64,000 nucleotides of DNA from Tateyamaria omphalii. Its GTDB lineage: Bacteria > Pseudomonadota > Alphaproteobacteria > Rhodobacterales > Rhodobacteraceae. The stretch's first letter is position 1; each line of letters starts with the position of its first letter. The stretch lies in the NCBI RefSeq assembly GCF_014651375.1, contig NZ_BMWT01000001.1, positions 980,501 through 1,044,500 of the forward strand. The letters run 5' to 3'. The translations under genes and the position numbers were made by a program. Positions 44,402-55,379 of the stretch are shown piece after piece. The notes beneath the pieces were generated by a model. That model was not told where the DNA came from, searched no databases, and worked only from the letters and a program-made list of their open reading frames with translations.

Positions 44402-44684
44402 GCACGTCAGATGATTTCAATCGTGACTGCACGTGTCGAACGTTGGACAAACAGGCTTGTCGATCGGTTCATACTCGGAGGCGTAACGGTGGCCCCGGCA
44501 AAAATACACGTGTTCATATCCGTCTCAGTCCACGCAATGGATACCCACAGCCCATGTCAGCGCACGCGCCAGGGTTGCACCGGGACGGTTTCAAATTTCG
44601 AACAACTGTTCAAGTGCGTCGGCGCCAAAAAGCAGTCGACACATCAGGTCATCAAGCGGGGGCTTTCACGCTGAACAGCAACCT

Positions 44685-45941
44685 TCAACATTTGTAGGGA
44701 TCATCCAGCGCGGCAAGGATTGTTCCGCTGCAAGTGCCAAAGCCGACCCTGTATCCGTCACCTTTTGCGTGGCCGGTCAGTGTCAGCCTATCGTCGTCTT
44801 CGAGGAAGGTACGCGTATCGCCGGTGTCGAGCGTGACCGGCTCTTTGCCGCCCCAGCTGAGTTCCAGCAGGCTCCCGCGTTCAGATTTCGTGGGGCCAGA
44901 GATGGTGCCAGACCCCAAAAGGTCCCCCACATTCATCGGGCAGCCGGACGTGCTGTGATGTGCCAGTTGCTGGGCCGAAGAGTAGTACATCTCGCGGTAG
45001 TTGGTTTGAGCGATTGTTGTTGCTGTCTTTCCCTCGGGCGCAAGCGTGACGCTCAGATCTATGTCATAGAGCATCGGGCCGGTGTCCTTGAGATGGTCGA
45101 GCAGCTCAAATTCGCGGTCGGGCGTGGACGTGCGGAAGGGTTCCAGCGCCGCCTTGGTTACGATCCACGGGCTGATGGACGTTGCCGTTGCCTTGGCCTG
45201 GAAGGGGCCGAGCGGTTGGTACTCCCACGCCTGAATGTCGCGTGCGGACCAGTCGTTCAGCAGCACATAGCCAAAGATTGCGGCATCAGCCTCGTCCACA
45301 GTGATGGGGCCGTCCGAGGCCATGCCGACAATGGCACCCATTTCCAGCTCAAGATCGAAGCGCCGCGATGGCAGGAAGGCAGGCAGGTCGTGATCCGGCG
45401 ACTTCAATTGCCCCCAAGGGCGGCGGATGTCGGTGCCTGAAACAACCACGGAAGAGGCGCGTCCATTGTAACCGATGGGGATATGCAGCCAGTTCGGCGG
45501 CAGTGCATTTTCTGGCCCCCGGAACATGGTGCCCACATTTGTCGCGTGGTGACGGCCCGCGTAGAAGTCGGTGAATTCGGACACGACCAGTGGCATATGC
45601 AGAGTGGCGTTCGCCATGGGGACAAGCAGCGGTTCGACAAGTGCTTGATCCTTGGACCCCTCAGCCAGCAGGTCAGTGAGCCGGTTGCGCAAGGCCGTCC
45701 AGACGGCGGGCCCTTGCTCCATCAATTCGTTCCAGAAGGGTACGTCGAACAAAGGTTCGTCCGTGAGGTCGATGATCCCCTGTTCCTCGGCTGCGTACAT
45801 GTCAAAGATCATGTCCCCGATGGCCACGCCACAGCGAGCATCGAGCGTGTCGGTCGAGAAGACGCCGTAGGGCAGGTTGTTCAGCGGGAAGTCGGTCTCA
45901 GCACTGTTCGCACTGCTCACCCATGAAGAATTCAGCGGCAT
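44685..45941 (-). CDS. fahA: Fumarylacetoacetase
   Basis: Last enzyme of tyrosine/homogentisate breakdown, splitting fumarylacetoacetate to fumarate and acetoacetate. The 418-residue protein has the SH3-like N-terminal domain (FPLNNLPYGVF) and the catalytic FAH domain with HATNVGTMFRG, ELEMGAIVG, LLNDWSARDIQAWEYQPLGPF and SGTISGP (quoted in short parts). It follows hmgA and a small membrane-protein gene on the same strand. Maleylacetoacetate isomerase is not in the window. Confidence 0.94.
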   Translation of the reverse strand: MPLNSSWVSSANSAETDFPLNNLPYGVFSTDTLDARCGVAIGDMIFDMYAAEEQGIIDLTDEPLFDVPFWNELMEQGPAVWTALRNRLTDLLAEGSKDQALVEPLLVPMANATLHMPLVVSEFTDFYAGRHHATNVGTMFRGPENALPPNWLHIPIGYNGRASSVVVSGTDIRRPWGQLKSPDHDLPAFLPSRRFDLELEMGAIVGMASDGPITVDEADAAIFGYVLLNDWSARDIQAWEYQPLGPFQAKATATSISPWIVTKAALEPFRTSTPDREFELLDHLKDTGPMLYDIDLSVTLAPEGKTATTIAQTNYREMYYSSAQQLAHHSTSGCPMNVGDLLGSGTISGPTKSERGSLLELSWGGKEPVTLDTGDTRTFLEDDDRLTLTGHAKGDGYRVGFGTCSGTILAALDDPYKC

Positions 45942-46048
45942 CGTAAGGTCCTACGTGAAATCAGGAATTGAAAGAGTTGAAGTTTGGGCGGGCGCGGTCA
46001 GTCCGAAGTGCAGCCAACCTGTTGACGAATGAGAAGACGGGCAGGCAA

Positions 46049-46219
46049 TCAATCCGATCCGCCCCCGGCAACGTGATCCGATCCTTCGAGGCGTCGACCC
46101 GGTTGGGCGCGGGTGTGATCCAGTGGAACGATGTGATCCTTCTTGGATCGCCACGACCAAATGACGCCACCGACAAGACCCACAAAGACAGCAATAGCAA
46201 TAAGGCCGGGGTCAATCAT
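46049..46219 (-). CDS. Small membrane protein (56 aa) between hmgA and fahA
   Basis: An ATG at 46219 overlaps the hmgA stop (ATGA) and opens 56 codons ending in TGA at 46049-46051. The start [20 protein letters not shown] is a clear membrane helix, followed by WSWRSKKDH and a polar tail. The translational coupling and the helix argue that it is a real single-pass protein. I do not recognise a family. A longer frame over the same DNA starting at a TTG is less convincing. Confidence 0.6.
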   Translation of the reverse strand: MIDPGLIAIAVFVGLVGGVIWSWRSKKDHIVPLDHTRAQPGRRLEGSDHVAGGGSD

Positions 46220-47571
46220 TTCTTGCCCGGCGTCCCATCGAACTTCTTCTCAATATCCGTCCAACAGTCGATATAATCGTCCTGCAGCGGTGCCTCTTGC
46301 GCCGCAAACAGGGTCAGGTGCTGTGGAAAGCGTGTTTCGAACATGAAGGACATCGTGTTGTCGAGCTTGTGTGGTTCAAGCTCTGCATTGCTGGCCCCTT
46401 CGAACGCGTTTTTGTCCGGCCCATGCGGCAGCATCATGTTGTGCAGGGACATGCCGCCGGGCACGAACCCTTTCGGTTTGGCATCGTACTGGCCGTAAAT
46501 GTTGCCCATCAGCTCCGACATGATGTTCTTGTGATACCACGGCGGGCGGAACGTGTCTTCCGCTACCATCCAGCGTTCGCGGAACAACACAAAGTCGATA
46601 TTGGCGACGCCCGGCTGGCCGGAGGGCGCGGTCAGCACGGTGAAGATCGACGGGTCGGGGTGGTCAAACAGAATGGCGCCCACAGGGCAGTAGGTTTTCA
46701 GGTCGTATTTCAGTGGCGCATAGTTGCCGTGCCATGCCACCACATCCAGCGGTGAGTGCCCGAGGTCTGTTTCATGGAACTGGCCGCACCATTTGATCGT
46801 GAGGGTCGAGGGGACCTCTCGGTCCTCGAAGGCCGCGACCGGGGCTTTGAAGTCACGCGGGTTTGCCATGCAGTTGGCACCGATGGGGCCGCGCCCGGGC
46901 AATTCAAACTTCGCGCCATAGTTTTCGCAGACAAAGCCACGTGCGGGGCCTTCAAGAACTTCGACCCGGTACACAAGACCACGGGGCAGGATTGCGATGT
47001 CCTGCGGCTCCACATCGATGATCCCCAATTCGGTGCAAAAGCGCAGCCGCCCTTCCTGCGGAACCACCAGAAGCTCACTGTCGGCCGAGAAAAAGTAGGC
47101 GTCCTTCATCGACGCGGTCACCAAGTAGATATGGCTGGCCATGCCCACCTGTGTGTTCACATCGCCCGCTGTCGTCATGGTGCGCATGCCGGTCAGCCAT
47201 GTCAGATCCTGATCGGTGTGTGGCACGGGATCCCAGCGGTATTGACCCAGGCTGGTCACATCCTCCGGGATGTGCGGCGCGGATTTCCAATAGGGCAGGT
47301 CAATGCGGTTGTAGCGTCCGGAATGTTTGACCGAGGGGCGGATGCGGTAGCACCATGTCCGCTCGGGCCGCACATCCGTAAAGGCGGTGCCACTCAGTTG
47401 CTCACCATAAAGTCCGTAATTGCATTTCTGAGGTGAATTCATCCCCTCGGGCAGGGCGCCCGGCAGCGCTTCGGTTTCGAAATCATTGCCGAAGCCCGGC
47501 ATGTACCCTTCGGTGATACCGGCCCCGGACGGGGCCTGGATCATGGAATGCGGCGCGGATTGGCGGTTCAT
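46216..47571 (-). CDS. hmgA: Homogentisate 1,2-dioxygenase
   Basis: Iron(II) dioxygenase that opens homogentisate to maleylacetoacetate. The 451-residue protein has [34 protein letters not shown] and the [10 protein letters not shown] region carrying metal ligands (quoted in parts). GAGGGA before the ATG at 47571 supports this start over an upstream alternative at 47628. Divergent from a MarR gene, which probably regulates it. Confidence 0.94.
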   Translation of the reverse strand: MNRQSAPHSMIQAPSGAGITEGYMPGFGNDFETEALPGALPEGMNSPQKCNYGLYGEQLSGTAFTDVRPERTWCYRIRPSVKHSGRYNRIDLPYWKSAPHIPEDVTSLGQYRWDPVPHTDQDLTWLTGMRTMTTAGDVNTQVGMASHIYLVTASMKDAYFFSADSELLVVPQEGRLRFCTELGIIDVEPQDIAILPRGLVYRVEVLEGPARGFVCENYGAKFELPGRGPIGANCMANPRDFKAPVAAFEDREVPSTLTIKWCGQFHETDLGHSPLDVVAWHGNYAPLKYDLKTYCPVGAILFDHPDPSIFTVLTAPSGQPGVANIDFVLFRERWMVAEDTFRPPWYHKNIMSELMGNIYGQYDAKPKGFVPGGMSLHNMMLPHGPDKNAFEGASNAELEPHKLDNTMSFMFETRFPQHLTLFAAQEAPLQDDYIDCWTDIEKKFDGTPGKK

Positions 47572-47606
47572 GGCGATCCCTCTTGCGGAATTGGTTGCCG
47601 ATGTAA

Positions 47607-47624
47607 TAGTTGTTTTTGTAACTA
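47607..47624. promoter_or_regulatory. Probable MarR operator between hmgA and its regulator
   Basis: TAGTT (47607-47611) and AACTA (47620-47624) form an inverted repeat with eight bases between, in the 68-base divergent gap. The half sites are the same as in the operator at 29016-29034. Confidence 0.5.
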
Positions 47625-47639
47625 ACAAGCGATGTGCCC

Positions 47640-48077
47640 ATGAAAACGACCAAAGACTTCGATGTCCGCCAGTTCCTGCCCTATCTGCTGAACCAGGCGG
47701 CCGAGGCGTCGAGCCTTGAGTTCCAGAAAGTCTACAAAGACAAGTATGGCATGTTGCGAAACGAATGGCGGGTGCTGTTCCACCTGGGCATCTATGGCCG
47801 CATGACGGCCAGTGACATCGGGGCGCGGGCGCAGATGCACAAGACCAAGATCAGCCGCGCAGTGCAAAGGCTGGCAGAGCGTCGATACCTGACCCGCACG
47901 CGCGCAGATACGGATCGACGCGTGGAATATCTGACACTGACATCGGCCGGGCAGCAGGTCTATCGCGACTTGAAAGGCATCGCGCAGGACTACGATGCCG
48001 CCCTGACAGACGGTATTTCAGCTGAAGAAGCGAAGATGTTGCGCGGCTTGCTGTTGCGTCTGGCGCAGCGAGACTAA
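47640..48077 (+). CDS. MarR-family regulator of homogentisate degradation (putative)
   Basis: A 145-residue MarR protein: helix-turn-helix [30 protein letters not shown] and wing [16 protein letters not shown] (quoted as segments). Divergent from hmgA with a palindromic operator between, which is the usual arrangement of a local repressor. A GTG six bases upstream of the chosen ATG is possible. Its stop is two bases from the convergent mipZ stop. Confidence 0.83.
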   Translation: MKTTKDFDVRQFLPYLLNQAAEASSLEFQKVYKDKYGMLRNEWRVLFHLGIYGRMTASDIGARAQMHKTKISRAVQRLAERRYLTRTRADTDRRVEYLTLTSAGQQVYRDLKGIAQDYDAALTDGISAEEAKMLRGLLLRLAQRD

Positions 48078-48079
48078 GA

Positions 48080-48889
48080 TCAGAAGTCGACCTCGATCTC
48101 GGGCAGGTTCAGGGCCTTGATCAGATCCCGCAACTCTTGTCGCGCCGCAACATTCGAGATGTTGAGTTGCTTGACCCCGATGTCTTTGAGATCGAGCAGG
48201 GTCAGCCCACGCGGGAACAACTCGCGGAAGATGACGCGTTCGGAAAAGCCGGGCGCGATGCGGAAGCCGATACGCTTGGCCAGCATCTTGATGGCGCGTT
48301 CCATCTTTTCCTTGTTGACCATGCGCTGGGCACCCATGCGGTTGCGCAGCACGATCCAGTCGATGGGCTTCAGGCCCGCTTGGGCGCGCAACTGGCGGGC
48401 GTTCCACACCATCTCGGAATAGACCGAGGGGCCAAGGATCTTCTCACCCGTTGAATCGATACGTGCCAGCAGGTCGAAATCGACAAAGCTGTCATTTAGC
48501 GGCGTGATCAACGTGTCGGCCAGCGAATGGGCCACTTGGCTGAGCCGGGTGTGAGAGCCGGGGCAATCGATCAGGATAAAGTCGTTGTCAGGTTCCAGCG
48601 TTGCAACGGCGGCGCTGAGCCTGTGGTCATAGATGTTTTCACCGGGCTTGAGTTGCGCAGCGTCAATTTCGGGCAAGTCGTGCACATCGGGTGATGGCAG
48701 GTCGAGGTCAGCTGACGCCAGAAAACTGCGGCGGTTTTCGACATAACGTCCGAATGTCCGCTGCCGCAGGTCAAGATCAAGTGCGCTGACTTTCTTGCCC
48801 GCACGTGCCAGTGCCGTGGCCACATGCATCGACACGGTGGACTTGCCAGCCCCGCCCTTTTCGTTGCCGACAACAATGATATGCGCCAT
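48080..48889 (-). CDS. mipZ: Division plane positioning ATPase MipZ
   Basis: ParA-like ATPase that forms a gradient from the ParB-bound poles and keeps FtsZ away from them, the alphaproteobacterial substitute for MinCD. The 269-residue protein matches MipZ closely: deviant Walker A KGGAGKST (11-18), DLDLRQRT, ENRRSFL, the MipZ-specific TPLNDSFVDFDLL and FRELFPRGLTLLDL. The frame is open upstream, but the ATG at 48889 gives the standard length. The upstream gap (48890-49081) is divergent with edd. Confidence 0.92.
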   Translation of the reverse strand: MAHIIVVGNEKGGAGKSTVSMHVATALARAGKKVSALDLDLRQRTFGRYVENRRSFLASADLDLPSPDVHDLPEIDAAQLKPGENIYDHRLSAAVATLEPDNDFILIDCPGSHTRLSQVAHSLADTLITPLNDSFVDFDLLARIDSTGEKILGPSVYSEMVWNARQLRAQAGLKPIDWIVLRNRMGAQRMVNKEKMERAIKMLAKRIGFRIAPGFSERVIFRELFPRGLTLLDLKDIGVKQLNISNVAARQELRDLIKALNLPEIEVDF

Positions 48890-49014
48890 GATTGTCCCCT
48901 TACCGCACATCCGCTTTGCGAATTTTGGGCCACTATATGTTGTGTTCACACCCATTGAAAGCGGGCAAGGAAACTTTCCTGCGGCACCGTGGCGCGGTGA
49001 TTGCACATCGAAGT

Positions 49015-49028
49015 TGTTAGCGCTATCA
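49015..49028. promoter_or_regulatory. LacI/GntR-type operator candidate upstream of edd
   Basis: TGTTAGCGCTATCA is a near-perfect palindrome around TAGCGCTA, close to the TGTTAnCGnTAACA type of site bound by gluconate and sugar repressors of the LacI family. It lies 54 bases before the edd ATG. Confidence 0.4.
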
Positions 49029-49081
49029 GGCGCCGTGTGATAAGCTATGGCCAAACCGAGATGAGGAGATAGGAGAGCAAG

Positions 49082-50896
<1,815 letters not shown>

Positions 50897-51541
50897 ATGC
50901 TGACTGCCAAAGCCGCTGCCGTGCGTGCCCGTGAAATCTGTGACCTTGCGCCGATTGTGCCTGTGCTTGTGGTGGACGATGTCGCCCATGCCCAACCCCT
51001 GGCCGAGGCATTGGTGGCAGGTGGATTGCCCGCGCTTGAAGTGACCTTGCGCACGCCAGCTGCATTGGACGTGATTTCAGCGATGTCCAAAGTGCCGGGT
51101 GGGGTTGTCGGCGCCGGCACGCTGGTCACGCCGGACGATGTGAAGGCGGCCAAGGAGGCCGGTGCGCAATTCGGGGTGTCCCCGGGCGCCACCGAGGCAC
51201 TGATTGCTGCCTGTGAGGCCGAGGAATTGCCCTTGCTGCCGGGCGCCGCCACCGCGTCCGAGGCGATGGGGCTGTTCGAGCGTGGATATGACATGCTCAA
51301 GTTTTTCCCTGCCGAGGCTTCGGGCGGTGCGCCTGCCTTGAAGGCCATTGGTGCGCCTTTGCCGCAGATCTCATTCTGCCCGACCGGGGGGGTGAGCATG
51401 GCCAATGCCAACAGCTACCTGAGCCTTCCAAATGTGGTCTGTGCTGGCGGATCATGGGTGGCGCCCAAAGATAAGGTTGTGGCCGGAGACTGGGCCGGCA
51501 TCGAGGCCTTGGCGAAAGAAGCTGCAGTCTTGTCCCGCTAG
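50897..51541 (+). CDS. eda: KDPG aldolase (2-dehydro-3-deoxyphosphogluconate aldolase)
   Basis: Cleaves KDPG to pyruvate and glyceraldehyde-3-phosphate. The 214-residue class I aldolase shows the substrate Arg region LEVTLRTPAAL, GAGTLVTPDDV, the Schiff-base Lys in MLKFFPAEASGG and the C-terminal CPTGGVSMANANSYL. The ATG directly follows the edd stop. No terminator is evident in the 190 bases after it. Confidence 0.95.
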   Translation: MLTAKAAAVRAREICDLAPIVPVLVVDDVAHAQPLAEALVAGGLPALEVTLRTPAALDVISAMSKVPGGVVGAGTLVTPDDVKAAKEAGAQFGVSPGATEALIAACEAEELPLLPGAATASEAMGLFERGYDMLKFFPAEASGGAPALKAIGAPLPQISFCPTGGVSMANANSYLSLPNVVCAGGSWVAPKDKVVAGDWAGIEALAKEAAVLSR

Positions 51542-51733
51542 GAATAGCTGCGCTCAGGGTGATGTTCCTGATGTCGTGCAGCTTGTATAGCCTGTAGAAA
51601 ATCGACGCTCCACCTATCTAAGCGCACGGCACACACCATCCGAACACGTTTCGGGCATGGCACGGAATTGGACGAACCACGCTTTACTCTCTACTACTGG
51701 GGGAGTGGTGGGCTGGGTGAGGAGACCGTGTCG

Positions 51734-52078
51734 ATGTTCAAATGTTGCCTTTTGACCGTTGTGACAAGTGTTTGGACGGGTGCTCTTTGGGCGGACACCA
51801 CGGATGAAAGCAGCGTTAGTGCGACGATTGATGTCGAAGCGGCAGAGGCGATCTTCCGAAAATCGTGCCGCGCCTGCCATGGCAACAAGGCGCAAGGCGC
51901 CTCCAGCTATCCTGCACTTGCTGATCTGGAGCCGGCTTACATCGCCACACAGCTTGAACGGTATCGCGCGGGTGAAAAGATCGGACCCAATTCGATCCTG
52001 ATGATCTCTCACGCCAAGAGGCTATCTGACGAAGATATTGCCAATATCTCGGTCTATGTGGCGACGGCATTTGACTGA
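51734..52078 (+). CDS. Small periplasmic c-type cytochrome
   Basis: A 114-residue class I cytochrome (c553/c4-half type). A signal peptide (residues 1-20, ending LWA) is followed by a single heme domain with CRACH at 45-49, NSILMISHAKRLSDEDIANISVYV near the C-terminus and the likely axial Met in it. It precedes a PQQ-type sugar dehydrogenase by 160 bases and could accept its electrons, although the gap contains its own regulatory-looking palindrome. Confidence 0.85.
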   Translation: MFKCCLLTVVTSVWTGALWADTTDESSVSATIDVEAAEAIFRKSCRACHGNKAQGASSYPALADLEPAYIATQLERYRAGEKIGPNSILMISHAKRLSDEDIANISVYVATAFD

Positions 52079-52142
52079 GCATACGTATACGAATGTCGCG
52101 TCGGCATAAAGTTGCCCTAACGTAAGTCAAACATTGACCGGC

Positions 52143-52159
52143 GTATGGTACCACCATAC
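52143..52159. promoter_or_regulatory. Perfect inverted repeat upstream of the sugar dehydrogenase gene
   Basis: GTATGGT-ACC-ACCATAC, 7-bp arms with a 3-base centre, 81 bases before the dehydrogenase ATG. A degenerate second half (ATGATACCAT) lies nearer the start. Looks like a repressor or activator site. Confidence 0.5.
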
Positions 52160-52239
52160 CGTGAAGGTCTGGCTTGTCCGGACATAAAAATAAAGAGCAC
52201 CCCCCGGATGGCGAATGATACCATTTAAGGGAGGAAACT

Positions 52240-53532
52240 ATGTCCGGATTTACCACACATTCCAAACTATCGGTCATTGCATCACTGCTTGCGGCGACGG
52301 CCATTTCATCCTTGCCGCTGCTGGCCCAGAGCGGCATGAACACCACCAGTCTGACGCACGAGGTTGTGCTGGACGGCCTTGATAATCCTTGGGACATGGC
52401 GTTCCTGGATGATGGCACGATGCTGTTTACCGAAAAGTGCAAGGGGTTGTCCGTGCGGATGCCGGATGGAACGGTGAATGCCCTCTATGGCGTTGCCGAA
52501 ACAGCTGGATATGCTGCCAATGGCGCTGACCTGTTTTGCGAAGGGCAGGCGGGCATGATGGGTGTCGCCTTTGACCCCGACTTTGCTAACAACCGGGGCA
52601 TCTATGTCTATTCCACATCAAACATGTCGGACCCGCACACCAACCGGCTGATGCGCTTTACGGTCAGCGATGATTTCGCCAGCGTATCTGACCGGACAGA
52701 TATCATTGACGATGTGCCCTATAAGATGGCCGCGTCCGATCATCCGTTTGGTGGCCCCGGTGCCCATAACGGAGGTCGGGTGCGGTTTAGCGCGGATGGT
52801 GCGTTGTGGCTGACCACAGGCGACACCCATAATGGCGAGGTGCCGCAGAGCCCGACAATGATGGGATCGAAAGTGATCCGGATCGATACCGACGGCAATG
52901 CCCACGCTGACAACACCCCGCCCGAAGGCTTTGATGCACGGACCTATACCTATGGGCACCGCAACGTGCAGGGCATCGCGTTCCACCCCGTGACGGGACA
53001 GGCCATCACGGCAGAACATGGGCCGTGGCATTCGGACGAAATCACCATTCTGGAAAACGGGGGCAATGCCGGGTGGGATCCGCGCCCGAACATGGCTGGA
53101 CGTGCCGATTGCCCGGACAACTACTGCGGTTATAGCCCCAATCAGGAGGAAGGCATGAACCGGTACGAACGTGCGGCTTTCATGCCGATGACTGATTTCG
53201 ACACATATCCGGACGCCATGCCCCCGGTCTGGAACAACAATGGCTGGTCACAGGGCATGTCCTCGGCTGCATTCCTGGATGGGGACGCTTGGGGCGAATG
53301 GAATGGCGCGATGGTTGTCGGCATCATGGGGATCGGATTTGGCGGCACACCCATCGGCCAGCGCCTTGACGTGATCCATTTCAACGAAGATGTCACGGAT
53401 GTGGAGGATGTGACCGAGATGACCCTGCCCATGGAGTCAGGTCGGTTCCGGTCGGTCGTGATGGGGCCGGATGGCAGCCTGTACACGTCCATTGACGAAG
53501 GTACGATCTACAAGCTGACACCCGGCGGCTAA
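52240..53532 (+). CDS. PQQ-dependent sugar dehydrogenase (soluble glucose dehydrogenase/sorbosone dehydrogenase family)
   Basis: A 430-residue periplasmic beta-propeller quinoprotein of the YliI/soluble-GDH family. A signal peptide ends near SLPLLAQS (residue 30). Family marks: LDNPWDMAFLDDGTMLFTEK, GGPGAHNGGRVRFSADGALW with the catalytic His, YGHRNVQGIAFHP and AEHGPWHSDEI (quoted in short parts). Such enzymes oxidise aldose sugars and pass electrons to cytochromes. GGGAGG supports the start. It overlaps the convergent downstream gene by four bases. Confidence 0.85.
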   Translation: MSGFTTHSKLSVIASLLAATAISSLPLLAQSGMNTTSLTHEVVLDGLDNPWDMAFLDDGTMLFTEKCKGLSVRMPDGTVNALYGVAETAGYAANGADLFCEGQAGMMGVAFDPDFANNRGIYVYSTSNMSDPHTNRLMRFTVSDDFASVSDRTDIIDDVPYKMAASDHPFGGPGAHNGGRVRFSADGALWLTTGDTHNGEVPQSPTMMGSKVIRIDTDGNAHADNTPPEGFDARTYTYGHRNVQGIAFHPVTGQAITAEHGPWHSDEITILENGGNAGWDPRPNMAGRADCPDNYCGYSPNQEEGMNRYERAAFMPMTDFDTYPDAMPPVWNNNGWSQGMSSAAFLDGDAWGEWNGAMVVGIMGIGFGGTPIGQRLDVIHFNEDVTDVEDVTEMTLPMESGRFRSVVMGPDGSLYTSIDEGTIYKLTPGG

Positions 53533-53915
53533 TCCGGGAAGACCAGCGTTTCGGGCAGTTCGAAGCGCTGGTCGTCTACGCGGATGTGGTAAGTGCCATT
53601 GGTCAGTTGCCATTCGGTATCCGTGCCGACCCCTGACATTGTCGCATTGCCGCGCAGGAATGCGCCGTCCGAGAATGTCAGGATGCGCGCAAAGCTGTTG
53701 GGAAAGGTCACAACCACTGCTGTCGATCCCGCGACGCGGGCGACGGAGGCGTCACAGGTGCCAAGAGCCTGTCCGACCTCTTGTGCACAGCGCACCTCGC
53801 CTTGTGCATCGAATTGACCGGACTTGGCCCGTTTGATGGCAGTTTTGCCGTCCGCTTGGGTCACGACCGGAGCGACCGCGATCAAGAGTGCAGCGATGAG
53901 TGGTGCGCGGCGCAT
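53529..53915 (-). CDS. Periplasmic hypothetical protein
   Basis: A 128-residue protein with a signal peptide (MRRAPLIAALLIAVAPVVTQ, cut after about residue 21) and a mature domain with two Cys (RCAQEVGQALGTCD) and the segment VVTFPNSFARILTFSDGAF. It looks like a small secreted beta-rich protein conserved in Rhodobacterales, function unknown. It converges with the sugar dehydrogenase gene, overlapping by four bases, and lies past the rpmE terminator on the same strand. Confidence 0.7.
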   Translation of the reverse strand: MRRAPLIAALLIAVAPVVTQADGKTAIKRAKSGQFDAQGEVRCAQEVGQALGTCDASVARVAGSTAVVVTFPNSFARILTFSDGAFLRGNATMSGVGTDTEWQLTNGTYHIRVDDQRFELPETLVFPD

Positions 53916-53987
53916 CTTCGTCCCCCTGATGGATCGGGATACTATCGCGACCGCAGTGCCGTGCGGCAAGATGCCTTGGCGTGGTAC

Positions 53988-54017
53988 GAAAAAAGCCGCC
54001 CCGGTTGGAGCGGCTTT
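53988..54017 (-). terminator. Terminator of the rplS-rpmE transcript
   Basis: On the minus strand AAAGCCG (54017-54011) pairs with CGGCTTT (53998-53992) and runs into six T residues. It lies 24 bases past the rpmE stop. Confidence 0.85.
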
Positions 54018-54040
54018 GTCTTTTGCGTAGTGTGTGAGCT

Positions 54041-54262
54041 TTAGAAGCCCAGACCAGCGTATTTGTTCTTGAACTTGGACACGCGGCCGCCGGTGTCCAT
54101 CAGGCGGGACGATCCGCCGGTCCATGCGGGGTGCACGGAGGGGTCGATGTCGAGCGACAGCTGGTCGCCTTCCTTGCCCCATGTGGATTTCATTTGAACC
54201 ACAGTTCCGTCCGTCATCTTGACGTCGATGATGTGGTAGTCGGGATGCGTGTCGGCTTTCAT
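54041..54262 (-). CDS. rpmE: 50S ribosomal protein L31
   Basis: A 73-residue L31 protein of the large ribosomal subunit. The sequence [20 protein letters not shown] with a C-terminal [21 protein letters not shown] is family-typical. The usual CxxC zinc motif is absent, so this is the zinc-free type. It overlaps rplS by four bases. Confidence 0.95.
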   Translation of the reverse strand: MKADTHPDYHIIDVKMTDGTVVQMKSTWGKEGDQLSLDIDPSVHPAWTGGSSRLMDTGGRVSKFKNKYAGLGF

Positions 54263-54648
54263 GCTTCCGCTCCTTCGGACTTCTTGGGTTTGTAGTTAGA
54301 GACTTCCGCGATCCGGGCCGATTTGCCGCGGCGGGTGCGGAGGTAGTACAGTTTGGCGCGACGCACGCGACCGCGGCGAACCACGGTGATGCTGTCGATG
54401 TTGGTGGAAAACAGCGGGAACACACGTTCCACGCCTTCACCAAAGGAAATCTTGCGAACGGTGAACGAACCGGCAATGCCCGAGCCGTTGTTGCGGGCGA
54501 TGCAGACGCCTTCGTAGTTCTGCACACGGGTACGCGTGCCTTCGGTCACCTTGTAGCCGACGCGGATGGTGTCACCGGCTTTGAAGTCGGGGATGTCTTT
54601 CCCCAGGGCGGCAATCTGTTCCGCCTCTAGCTGTGCGATCAGGTCCAT
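54259..54648 (-). CDS. rplS: 50S ribosomal protein L19
   Basis: Large-subunit protein at the 30S-50S interface. The 129-residue product shows [58 protein letters not shown] (quoted in parts). The C-terminal extension [18 protein letters not shown] is slightly longer than in E. coli. The 260-base leader contains a hairpin at 54669-54685 that may belong to ribosomal-protein autoregulation. Confidence 0.95.
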   Translation of the reverse strand: MDLIAQLEAEQIAALGKDIPDFKAGDTIRVGYKVTEGTRTRVQNYEGVCIARNNGSGIAGSFTVRKISFGEGVERVFPLFSTNIDSITVVRRGRVRRAKLYYLRTRRGKSARIAEVSNYKPKKSEGAEA

Positions 54649-54668
54649 TGACCATCACTCCTATCATG

Positions 54669-54685
54669 CTCGTGGTTTGCCCACG
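54669..54685 (-). promoter_or_regulatory. Hairpin in the rplS leader
   Basis: TCGTGG (54669-54674) and CCACGA (54680-54685) pair around five bases, 20 bases before the rplS start codon on the minus strand, between it and the upstream 260-base gap. Could be a ribosomal-protein leader; evidence is only the stem. Confidence 0.35.
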
Positions 54686-54908
54686 AAGGTTTGTCGCGCC
54701 TCAGAGCTCTGCGTCTTCACCGGGTCCGCCATTGCGCCCGCCAGAGGTCAGGTCATCATTCCTTGTCTCAACTCTGTTTGCCTTGCGATAAAGCGCCGAA
54801 GAAAGTGCCACAAGCCAAACACCCGATCAGGAAACCCTGAGTCGGAATGAGCGGTGTATAGGCGGGGCGTCGGGTTGGATCAAGGGGACAATGCCGTGAC
54901 ATGCGGCC

Positions 54909-55379
54909 TTAGCCGCGTCGATGAACCATTCCACGTATCAGTGCTGCACCAAAGGCGATCTGGCTCTGCATATAGCCACTGTAATTCGGTACGTCGTCAT
55001 ACATGTCGCGAACCCGTTTGTCATAAAAGATATGCAAGCCGGCGTCCGGCAAAGCCGAATGGTCAGTCAGATTTCGAGTGGGCACAATTGTCAGTTTGGG
55101 CATCAACGGCATGCTTACCTGCTCAATTGCCGGGAGCGTGCACACCGAACATTGGCCGCGCATGACAATAGCCGGTTTTTTGTGTGCCGTGTAGGTGACG
55201 TTTTTGTCGTCCTTTACCTCTACATCTTTGCGGTAAAAAACGGTCACGTCTGCAAAGTCGCTTTGGTTGAACCGTTGGCAGATGGTGCAGTGGCATATCG
55301 CGCGCACCAACGGCACACCTTTGGCCGCAAAGCGAGAGGAACCACAGCTACAGGTTATAGCGGTGCTTGCTTGCATCAT
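54909..55379 (-). CDS. GFA/CENP-V family zinc-binding protein
   Basis: A 156-residue protein of the glutathione-dependent formaldehyde-activating (GFA) fold. Zinc-site cysteines are seen in TCSCGSS, RAICHCTICQRF and GQCSVC. Physiological role unknown for most members. It sits between trmD and rplS, where those genes normally adjoin, with its ATG overlapping the trmD stop. Its base composition is visibly more AT-rich than trmD, which may mean later insertion into the ribosomal operon. Confidence 0.82.
   Translation of the reverse strand: MMQASTAITCSCGSSRFAAKGVPLVRAICHCTICQRFNQSDFADVTVFYRKDVEVKDDKNVTYTAHKKPAIVMRGQCSVCTLPAIEQVSMPLMPKLTIVPTRNLTDHSALPDAGLHIFYDKRVRDMYDDVPNYSGYMQSQIAFGAALIRGMVHRRG

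Noticed and set aside
45961..46215. 84-codon minus-strand frame with hydrophobic start between hmgA and fahA
   Set aside because: Needs a TTG start and overlaps the better-supported 56-aa frame, which has an ATG coupled to the hmgA stop.
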